From an uncultured Bacilli bacterium (GTDB lineage: Bacteria > Bacillota_I > Bacilli_A > RF39 > UBA660), in the NCBI GenBank assembly GCA_910585335.1, contig CAJUCU010000060.1:1-5008 (forward strand): DNA of 5,008 bases, given 5' to 3'. Shown here one piece after another: positions 1-5,008 of this stretch; position 1 is the stretch's first letter; each line of letters starts with the position of its first letter. The notes beneath the pieces were generated by a model that was not told where the DNA came from, did no database searches, and worked only from the letters and a program-made list of their open reading frames with translations. The translations under genes were made by a program, and so were the position numbers.

Positions 1-17
1 TTTCATCTTTTTACCTA

Positions 18-23
18 ATTATA
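18..23 (-). promoter_or_regulatory. Possible -10 box and start of a further minus-strand gene
   Basis: Downstream of the sulfotransferase terminator, the minus strand reads TATAAT (18-23), then AGGT (13-16), then ATG AAA at 6-1, running off the window. The order -10, weak ribosome site, ATG is right for a new gene. However, the predicted transcription start near 11 would leave a leader of only a few bases, and no clear -35 box is visible. In such AT-rich DNA a TATAAT can occur by chance. Only two codons of the proposed gene are visible, so nothing can be said about its product. Confidence 0.25.
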
Positions 24-32
24 TATTAGCAT

Positions 33-59
33 AAAAAAAAGACTTTTTAAAGTCTTTTA
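33..59 (-). terminator. Intrinsic terminator after the sulfotransferase gene
   Basis: A perfect 10-bp inverted repeat (37-46 AAAAGACTTT, 49-58 AAAGTCTTTT) with two bases between the arms lies at the end of the sulfotransferase gene and overlaps its TAA stop (57-59). On the minus strand the hairpin runs into eight T residues (complement of 33-40), four of them part of the stem. The stem has only two G-C pairs, so it may be weak. The symmetry also gives a T-run on the plus strand, so it could work in both directions. Confidence 0.8.
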
Positions 60-1736
60 TGAAAACCAGATATTGTTAAATGTGTATTTAAAAATTCGGT
101 ATGCATACTTCTTAGAAGTATACTGAAATTCTTTTATTAACTGTCCCTCTTGGTCATACTCATTAAAGCAGTGACTCATTCCTGATGAGGTTACAAAATG
201 CTGATCGACATGTTCTACACTACTTACAATACTTGAATATGGCAGTACGATTTTTTCTACTAATTCATAAGTTTTATTTTCTTCATCTATTAAATATTTA
301 TAGTAATAAGAGTTTTCTCCTTTTTCATAAGTTCCTGTTCCTTTATAGTTTTTCCAATTAAAATCAGGTCTCGTTCTAGCACCTTGATAATTGTTATTAT
401 ACATATATAAGTAATACTTATTTTCTCCTTCTTTTTTCTCATAAGTAATGGTATGTTGTCCTGCTTGTGAGACGAAATCTCCTATTTTTTGATAGTTTAA
501 ATTTTGATAATCTGTTTTTTCTAATGTAGAATCATCTGTTATTATATATTTTACTTTTGGATTTGTATAAACATCTTCCATATAAATAATTGTACTTAAT
601 TCTCTTGATGATAACACTAAATCTTTTCCATTTATTATATCTAATGAATTTAAGTGTATCCAATCTAATTCTGTTCCACCATAAGTATTTTTTTCAGGAA
701 CGGTTGCTATATCATGAAACTTTTTTAGATAATCTTTCATATCGATTAATTCTTTTACTTTTCCTGTATTTAGATTTAGAGATATGACTCTATCTTCAAT
801 GGTACTAGCTCCTTTTTTATTTGCTAGTACGATTAAGTTTTCATTTTCTTCATCTAGTATATAGTCATGATGCATAACGTAGTCTCCTATTGAATATCTT
901 TTTTCTATTTTTCCTAAGCGATTTACTTTAATAAATTCTTGTTCCTGATTACTATAAATCATGCTATTTTCCAAGAAAATGATACGGTCACTTCGATAAC
1001 CATCTAAGATTAATTCGCTTCGTAACACTCCTTCATTATCATATAAGTAGTTGTTGGCATTATATGCTTTATCATGACCGAACATTACATATAATCCATC
1101 ACTTAGTTCTTCTTTTGAAGTTCCTGTTTTTTGTTTTAGTTTCGTTGCTACAGTTGGTTTTATACTCGTAAGATCTACTGTCCATTCTTTTTCTTCTACT
1201 ACAGTTCCATTATTATCTTTTAGTTTTAATAGTAAGTTATTTTTCTTCCCTACTACTAATCCAATTATTTGATAAGCATGATTTTTGGTTAAATTATTTT
1301 CTCCCTCATTTTTTAGTGTTCTACTAAAGTCTGGGAGTCCTTCTACTTTTACTGTGTACTCCACTTCTTGTTCTTCTTTGGTTTCAAAATAAATATTCAG
1401 GCTATTTTTATTGGTACCATAAGGGTTATAAATCATGAATGGATGATTGAAATCAGTTGTGTTACTTTGCTGATTTTTTATTTTTTCTTCTACTACTTCT
1501 TGATAGAGCATATTCGTATAAACAACATCTTTACTAGCTTTTACTTCATAAATTTCTTTTCCGTAATTGCTTGTTTTTAATGTTATACTAGCTTCTACGT
1601 ACTTTTTGTCTTTCAAATTTTCTTGGTCTTTGATTATTTTTAGTTTACTCAATCCTGTTAAATATAGGTAACTAATTGTGGCACATACTGCTACTGCTAA
1701 TAATGAGGCAAAAAGCCTGCTTACTTGTTTTCGCAT
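57..1736 (-). CDS. assT: Membrane-anchored arylsulfate sulfotransferase (ASST family)
   Basis: This 559-residue protein belongs to the PAPS-independent arylsulfate sulfotransferases, which move a sulfuryl group from one phenolic sulfate ester to another phenol through a sulfated histidine. Residues 8-27 form a hydrophobic segment after MRKQ; no signal-peptidase or lipobox site is clear, so an N-terminal anchor with the enzyme outside the membrane is likely. Residues 45-190 look like the family's N-terminal beta-sandwich (NPYGT at 104-108). The C-terminal propeller-like part carries the family positions: HHD at 289-291, DWIHLNS at 358-364 (H361), SSR at 376-378 and GQHTIT at 426-431. H428 should be the sulfated histidine, matching His436 of E. 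coli AssT, and R378 matches its Arg374. Only two cysteines exist (C18 in the anchor, C523), so the disulfide known in E. coli AssT is absent. The start is set by AAAGGAG seven bases upstream. It lies 44 nt after the HAD gene, with no terminator between. The physiological substrate cannot be read from sequence. Confidence 0.88.
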   Translation of the reverse strand: MRKQVSRLFASLLAVAVCATISYLYLTGLSKLKIIKDQENLKDKKYVEASITLKTSNYGKEIYEVKASKDVVYTNMLYQEVVEEKIKNQQSNTTDFNHPFMIYNPYGTNKNSLNIYFETKEEQEVEYTVKVEGLPDFSRTLKNEGENNLTKNHAYQIIGLVVGKKNNLLLKLKDNNGTVVEEKEWTVDLTSIKPTVATKLKQKTGTSKEELSDGLYVMFGHDKAYNANNYLYDNEGVLRSELILDGYRSDRIIFLENSMIYSNQEQEFIKVNRLGKIEKRYSIGDYVMHHDYILDEENENLIVLANKKGASTIEDRVISLNLNTGKVKELIDMKDYLKKFHDIATVPEKNTYGGTELDWIHLNSLDIINGKDLVLSSRELSTIIYMEDVYTNPKVKYIITDDSTLEKTDYQNLNYQKIGDFVSQAGQHTITYEKKEGENKYYLYMYNNNYQGARTRPDFNWKNYKGTGTYEKGENSYYYKYLIDEENKTYELVEKIVLPYSSIVSSVEHVDQHFVTSSGMSHCFNEYDQEGQLIKEFQYTSKKYAYRIFKYTFNNIWFS

Positions 1737-1743
1737 TTTTTCT

Positions 1744-1750
1744 CTCCTTT
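1744..1750 (-). promoter_or_regulatory. Ribosome binding site of the sulfotransferase gene
   Basis: The minus strand reads AAAGGAG, seven bases before the ATG at 1736-1734. This is close to ideal Shine-Dalgarno spacing and supports that start. Confidence 0.85.
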
Positions 1751-1780
1751 TTTATTATTATAAATAGCAATTGTGAAATT

Positions 1781-2605
1781 TTAGTGTAAGTTATTTATTT
1801 TATCTAATATTTTTTCTACACCTAGAGCGTTGTTGGATGTTGTTTCTTCATCTGATACTTCTTTTAAGCTGGAACAACTATTTTCAACGGCAACACCAAG
1901 GCCTGCTCTTTTTACCATGCGAATATCGTTATAACTATCTCCTATGGCAACGACGTCTTTCATTTTTACTTTTTCTATTTCTGTGATTTTTCTTAATGCT
2001 TCAAATTTATCTACACCTTTGGCAGTTATTTCAATTATATAAATATTGCCATTAAAAACTTGGAGATTAAAATTAATTTCTAATTTCAATTTTTTTAATT
2101 CTTTCAGTGCTTCTTGGGCTTTTTTCTCATTTATGAAGTGCATTTCTATTTTGTAGATATGATTTTTATTTCTTGATAGGAACCGATTGAAGTCTTTGAT
2201 ATCACTTTTCATGATTTTATCTTTTTTTTCTTGATAAATGGTTGAGACATATAAGTGCCAACTATCTAGAGTGCAAAAATAAAGGATGGCTGTGGATTCA
2301 AACGTTTGCTTAATGGTACGAATTAGTTGTTTTTGTAATGGTTTTTTATAGATAATTTTTTCTTTCATATTGTCATAGATACAAGCGCCATTGCAGGCAA
2401 TGATGTAATCTAGAAAATTAAAGTCTTGATTATAAGATAATATAGAGGTTAGTACTCTTCCTGTAGCAATTACAAATTTATGGCCTATATTTCTTGAGGT
2501 GTCAATTGCTAGGACGGTTGTCATTGGAATTGCTTCTTCTTCATCAATTAAGGTTCCATCAAAGCCACTTACAATGATTCTTTTTTTTACTACTTCTTTT
2601 TTCAC
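1781..2605 (-). CDS. Cof-type HAD-family protein lacking the motif I nucleophile
   Basis: This 274-residue protein has the length and layout of the Cof (HAD-IIB) family, cytoplasmic phosphatases acting on sugar phosphates and other small phosphorylated molecules. Motif II is IATGR (46-50, T48). The alpha/beta cap lies roughly at 82-190. The motif III lysine is probably K200 in KGVDKFEAL. Motif IV is GDSYND (222-227, D223 and D227), followed by GLGVAVENS (235-243). Motif I is abnormal: it reads SGFDGT (13-18) where the family has DxDGT, commonly SDFDGT, so the Asp that attacks phosphate is Gly14 while the second Asp (D16) remains. The codon is GGC (2564-2566), one A-to-G transition from GAC. 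As read, phosphatase activity should be lost or greatly reduced; the protein may be a binding or regulatory relative, a recent mutant, or a sequence error. The start codon is GTG, fixed by a strong GGAGGT six bases upstream. It is the first gene of a probable two-gene unit with the sulfotransferase. Confidence 0.85.
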   Translation of the reverse strand: MKKEVVKKRIIVSGFDGTLIDEEEAIPMTTVLAIDTSRNIGHKFVIATGRVLTSILSYNQDFNFLDYIIACNGACIYDNMKEKIIYKKPLQKQLIRTIKQTFESTAILYFCTLDSWHLYVSTIYQEKKDKIMKSDIKDFNRFLSRNKNHIYKIEMHFINEKKAQEALKELKKLKLEINFNLQVFNGNIYIIEITAKGVDKFEALRKITEIEKVKMKDVVAIGDSYNDIRMVKRAGLGVAVENSCSSLKEVSDEETTSNNALGVEKILDKINNLH

Positions 2606-2611
2606 AAAAGC

Positions 2612-2617
2612 ACCTCC
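2612..2617 (-). promoter_or_regulatory. Ribosome binding site that decides a GTG start
   Basis: The minus strand reads GGAGGT, six bases before the GTG at 2605-2603. The ATG overlapping this site (2619-2617) is out of frame and meets a stop after five codons, so the GTG is the start of the HAD gene. Confidence 0.85.
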
Positions 2618-2641
2618 ATTTTCCTATTTCATTCCTTTTGT

Positions 2642-2650
2642 AGTATACCA
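2642..2650 (-). promoter_or_regulatory. Extended -10 promoter of the HAD-sulfotransferase unit
   Basis: The minus strand reads TGGTATACT: an extended -10 motif (TGn) joined to TATACT (2642-2647), one base from TATAAT. The upstream -35 region is only T-rich (TTTTGT at 17-bp spacing), which an extended -10 can compensate. Transcription would begin near 2635, giving a leader of about 30 bases with the GGAGGT site inside it. It lies between the upstream gene's terminator and the HAD start, where a promoter is needed. Confidence 0.55.
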
Positions 2651-2702
2651 TGCTTTTTATAAAAACAAAAATATTTTCTTTGATTCGTCTTTTTATATCT
2701 AG

Positions 2703-2748
2703 AAAAAGAAAAAGCAGTGTTTCAGTTCCTATCTGAATTCACTGTTTT
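2703..2748 (-). terminator. Intrinsic terminator after the surface-protein gene
   Basis: The hairpin arms are CAGTG (2715-2719) with CACTG (2740-2744), and TTCAG (2721-2725) with CTGAA (2733-2737). They are separated by a small internal loop and closed by a seven-base loop. A-T and G-T pairs extend the base of the stem (2711-2714 with 2745-2748). On the minus strand the stem is followed by a T-rich tract (complement of 2703-2713). It sits 47 nt after the surface-protein stop and separates that gene from the HAD unit. The plus-strand side is also T-rich, so bidirectional action is possible. Confidence 0.8.
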
Positions 2749-2795
2749 CTTACCATGAACTGTTTTATCTTTCTCTGTCTAGCATCTCATCTATT

Positions 2796-5008
2796 TTAAC
2801 CATCTTTTTCTACTGTGAATGGATTTTCGCTCGTTCCATCTCCACTCGTGATTATGGTACCTGGGGCAAGGGAGATTGATGGACGCACACCATTGCTATC
2901 GTAGACGTTGCTGTAGCTGAGATCGCCACTCGAGTACAAGTAGAATCCGGCCGCGTAGTCGTAGCTGAAATCAGAAGGCGACAAAGACCAGTTCGTTTGG
3001 TTCGTATATAAATAACTAGAACTATATCCATGACCTGCTAACGTCATTTCATCTGCCGTTAAAAGTGCGACTGGATAAGTTAAGGCTCCATTTCCGTTTT
3101 CTGGACTTACTGTAAACTTGTCACTATCATTTGGACATATCACGCTCGGTTTCTTCGGTCTAACATTCCTTCCTCGTGGTCCAAACATTGTATAATTATT
3201 TTGATTCGTTCCACTTGTAATAGATGAATCTTCATCTTTACCCTTTAATGGTCCTCTATCTATACTTCGATCATTACACCATATCGTATCTTCTAAACTG
3301 TCAGTATAATCCAGCATATTCGTTTGATACCACGTATCTACTTTCGTCTTTATCGTAGAATTTGTTGTATTCGTAAACATTTCTTTCTTCGCATCTTCTA
3401 TTGTTTTCCCTCCATTTAGCTTTAAATGATAAATGGATGAACCACCATTAAAATAATGGATATATCCTACTTGTGTACAACTATTTCCTGTACTCAAACA
3501 AGTATAATGATATCTCGTGGCAATCGTTTTATAATCATTATCCAAGTTAAAGGGACTACTCTCCATGGTATCTTTCAAGATATACTTACTTCCATCCCAT
3601 TCGATATCATTTCCATATATCCATGGTGTATTTAATGCCTCTTCATATAAACTATCATAAGTCTCTCCACTACTCATTTCTACATATGACATAGTGGTAC
3701 TACCAGTGGATTCTATATACCAAATAGTACTACAACTTATGGTTCCATCGGCACATACATAACTTCCTTTATACTTAGAATAATCAGTATACCAATTTAT
3801 TCTCTTTCCTTCTGTTGGATTTAGAATCGTATATACTCCATTCTCATAACTGATTTCTTTTCCATAGTTCCACGTCTTATTTATCTCTTCTAATATTTCT
3901 CCATTAGTAAGGGGAATGAAATAACTAATACTACTAGCCGACGGAGAAATTATATACTCTACCCTTGTACATGCTGTAGGAGTACCACTTGCACATACAT
4001 ATTTTCCTTTGAACCTTCGATAAGTCTCATTATCCCATTTTGTACTTAGTACTTCACTTCCATCATTATTGGATAGTACATAAGAACCTGTTCCACTATC
4101 CCATGTAATCGCATCTCCATAATAATATGTATTATTATTTGCATAAAGAGAAGTTAATGGAGAATAGCTTTTCCTATTACGCCCTATATGACTATACCAT
4201 GTTGGGATAGATTGACTTTGATCATCATAACGAGTTCCATACATATATCCTACATCTGCTGGCGAGTCATTTTTACTATTAAATTTACTTTCTCCTATTT
4301 GAGTAGCCTCTCCTGTTTTATTAGAACAATATCCATTGTCATCTGGTTCTCCATTATAGACCATCTTTACTCCACCTGTACTAGTCGTTCTAACTATCTT
4401 CCAACAGAATCCTCCAAACTTTACATTATTTGTGGTAACATTACCTCGATAATAATGAACTGGAAACTCATCATTCTTAGTGGCAGCAAGTGTGTAAACT
4501 CCTTTTCCATTACTATTAGATGGAGCACTTGAAAAGTTGATTCCACTAGTAGAAGTTACAAATTCACTTTTTTCATCATCTGGTACAGCTAAGTCTGCCA
4601 TCATATTATAAAGTCTTTGAATAATAGATACAGTTCCTTCCATTGATTTATTCACACCAACTTTTCCCCAGGTCGCTTTTAATATGACATCACTTTCTGG
4701 CATCGTAAAGTAATCAGTATTTAATCTCCTTACATCCTTGGTAGCAAAAGCCCATCCTCTAAATTCATAGCCTTCACAAGTTACCCTTTCTTCACTGATT
4801 GGGACTGTTTCAAATACACTTCTATTCTCTTCTCCTGGCACTCCTTCTACACTACATCCTTCAGGAGCATTTCCTTCATAGATGACTTTATAATTATCAG
4901 CAAGAACTGGAGTTTTAGTACTTGTTACATTTTCTTCATCATTACCTAACTTGCTAGTAATTACTTCTTTTGTATTAGTTGGATAAACTCCTCCTTGGTT
5001 TAAGTATT
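2796..5008 (-). CDS. Modular cysteine-rich surface protein, 5' end outside window, with lectin-like C-terminus
   Basis: The frame stays open from the TAA at 2796-2798 to the window edge, giving 736 visible residues; the N-terminus with any export signal is missing. Visible parts in order: a threonine/acidic linker; an InlB/Listeria-Bacteroides-type repeat (4668-4895) with GYEFRGW and FTMPESDVILKATW; a block with GFCWKIVRT and NGYCSN; three tandem units of about 84 residues (3369-4121), each with a Cys pair; a TIWCNDRS block; and a C-terminal domain (about 2809-3075) with LTADEM, NWSLSP and GVRPSISL, resembling DUF6273/C-type-lectin-like domains. Twelve cysteines, an even number, suggest disulfides outside the cell. 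No LPxTG motif or C-terminal membrane segment is present, so anchoring must be N-terminal or non-covalent. No enzyme motif is recognised; an adhesin or ligand-binding role is inferred. Codon use changes sharply at 2861-3005. A GTG at 4841-4839 is not the start: it lies inside the InlB-type repeat, has no convincing ribosome site, and coding continues upstream. Confidence 0.85.
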   Translation of the reverse strand, partial: YLNQGGVYPTNTKEVITSKLGNDEENVTSTKTPVLADNYKVIYEGNAPEGCSVEGVPGEENRSVFETVPISEERVTCEGYEFRGWAFATKDVRRLNTDYFTMPESDVILKATWGKVGVNKSMEGTVSIIQRLYNMMADLAVPDDEKSEFVTSTSGINFSSAPSNSNGKGVYTLAATKNDEFPVHYYRGNVTTNNVKFGGFCWKIVRTTSTGGVKMVYNGEPDDNGYCSNKTGEATQIGESKFNSKNDSPADVGYMYGTRYDDQSQSIPTWYSHIGRNRKSYSPLTSLYANNNTYYYGDAITWDSGTGSYVLSNNDGSEVLSTKWDNETYRRFKGKYVCASGTPTACTRVEYIISPSASSISYFIPLTNGEILEEINKTWNYGKEISYENGVYTILNPTEGKRINWYTDYSKYKGSYVCADGTISCSTIWYIESTGSTTMSYVEMSSGETYDSLYEEALNTPWIYGNDIEWDGSKYILKDTMESSPFNLDNDYKTIATRYHYTCLSTGNSCTQVGYIHYFNGGSSIYHLKLNGGKTIEDAKKEMFTNTTNSTIKTKVDTWYQTNMLDYTDSLEDTIWCNDRSIDRGPLKGKDEDSSITSGTNQNNYTMFGPRGRNVRPKKPSVICPNDSDKFTVSPENGNGALTYPVALLTADEMTLAGHGYSSSYLYTNQTNWSLSPSDFSYDYAAGFYLYSSGDLSYSNVYDSNGVRPSISLAPGTIITSGDGTSENPFTVEKDG
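2861..3005 (-). other. Candidate DGR-type variable region at the 3' end of the surface-protein gene
   Basis: Hand counting gives 74 G/C in 140 bases (2861-3000, about 53%) against 21 in 60 (35%) just beyond at 3001-3060. Across 26 codons (2892-2969), 18 end in C (TAC, AGC, TTC, GAC, GTC, CTC, GGC, GCC, AAC) and only four in T. All six tyrosines there are TAC, whereas the three at 3006-3026 and the nine at 4119-4247 are all TAT. Each of the 18 codons could arise from AAC by changing one or both adenines, as adenine-directed mutagenic retrohoming does. The segment ends in GVRPSISLAPG, a plausible constant anchor. No template repeat or reverse transcriptase is in the window. Alternatives are cassette exchange with paralogous genes, or a transferred segment. 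Confidence 0.5.
3369..4121 (-). repeat. Three tandem coding repeats of about 84 residues, each with a Cys pair
   Basis: The units lie at 3867-4121, 3618-3866 and 3369-3617 (85, 83 and about 83 codons). Each begins with YG..I, continues into a Y.L/Y.I strand, holds a pair of cysteines followed by an aromatic-Ile step (YVCASGTPTACTRVEYI, YVCADGTISCSTIWYI, YTCLSTGNSCTQVGYI), and ends in an L/M..GE or GGKT stretch. Cys spacing is C-x7-C, C-x6-C and C-x6-C. The units have diverged too far for easy slippage, though short nucleotide matches remain (for example TTTCCATA near 3606 and 3858). Confidence 0.7.
4668..4895 (-). other. InlB/Listeria-Bacteroides-type repeat segment in the surface protein
   Basis: The segment begins NYKVIYEGN, passes through CEGYEFRGWAF and closes with FTMPESDVILKATW. 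This is the layout of the InlB B-repeat family (beta-grasp modules in exported proteins: V.Y..N, then GY.F.GW, then F.MP..D..L.A.W). It runs about 76 residues and carries two cysteines (codons 4854-4856 and 4776-4778). One unit is visible; others may lie upstream. Confidence 0.75.

Noticed and set aside
380..400. YMYNN/YMED stretches as a hint of a reverse transcriptase
   Set aside because: They lie in the sulfotransferase and lack the YxDD catalytic box and other reverse transcriptase motifs. No reverse transcriptase is encoded in this window.
590..787. Plus-strand open frames at 590-787, 1368-1580, 2499-2702 and 4188-4532
   Set aside because: All four lie partly or wholly opposite well-supported minus-strand genes, have low-complexity or Leu/Phe/Ile/Ser-rich products without domain motifs, and are read as shadows.
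1676..1700. Lipoprotein signal around Cys18 of the sulfotransferase
   Set aside because: The residues before the cysteine (AVAV) put Val at -1, where a lipobox needs Gly, Ala or Ser, and the hydrophobic run continues past the cysteine.
1751..1780. Terminator or promoter between the HAD and sulfotransferase genes
   Set aside because: The 44-nt gap has only short AT-rich partial symmetry and no stem followed by a T-run; it is best read as an intra-operon spacer.
2617..2619. ATG as an alternative start for the HAD gene
   Set aside because: It is out of frame with the HAD gene, reaches a stop after five codons, and overlaps the Shine-Dalgarno sequence that serves the GTG at 2605-2603.
3369..4121. 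CRISPR-like or slippage repeats
   Set aside because: The repetition is at protein level with period about 84 codons and strong divergence; there are no short identical repeats with unique spacers.
4839..4841. GTG codon as the start of the surface-protein gene
   Set aside because: The frame continues for 55 sense codons to the window edge. The upstream residues (NYKVIYEGN, then GCSVEG) complete the InlB-type repeat, and there is no convincing ribosome site.

Overview
The window is AT-rich (the parts counted by hand run at about 35% G+C), and every gene reads on the minus strand. Strong Shine-Dalgarno sequences, compact intrinsic terminators, TGG for every tryptophan seen, and an exported protein with an InlB-type repeat point to a low-GC Gram-positive bacterium. 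The large surface protein resembles those of uncultured gut Bacilli related to RF39/Mollicutes; that placement is inference from protein style, not a database match. Nothing suggests TGA recoding.

Reading in the direction of transcription (high to low coordinates), positions 5008-2796 hold the 3' part of a long gene for a modular, cysteine-containing, presumably exported protein. Its start lies outside the window. It has an InlB/Listeria-Bacteroides-type repeat, a block with a GFCWKIVRT motif, three tandem units of about 84 residues each carrying a Cys pair, a TIWCNDRS block, and a lectin-like C-terminus ending in GVRPSISL. It is followed by a hairpin terminator (2703-2748). Next comes an extended -10 promoter (2642-2650) driving a two-gene unit: a Cof-type HAD-family protein (2605-1781, GTG start) and, 44 nt further on, a membrane-anchored arylsulfate sulfotransferase (1736-57). 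That unit ends in a terminator overlapping the last stop codon (33-59). At the very edge (1-23) a TATAAT box, a weak ribosome site and an ATG may mark the start of another gene.

The most striking signal is in the last part of the surface protein. Between about 2861 and 3005, G+C jumps to about 53%. Eighteen of 26 consecutive codons end in C, and all 18 are codons reachable from AAC by changing only adenines. Tyrosine switches from all TAT to all TAC. This is what a variable region written by a diversity-generating retroelement (DGR) looks like, in the right place (the C-terminal lectin-like domain). No reverse transcriptase or template repeat lies in the window, so the case rests on the codon pattern.

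The second oddity is the HAD protein: motif I reads SGFDGT where SDFDGT is expected, so the nucleophilic Asp is Gly while the other HAD motifs are intact. The sulfotransferase keeps all expected active-site His/Arg positions but has no cysteine pair of the kind found in E. coli AssT.
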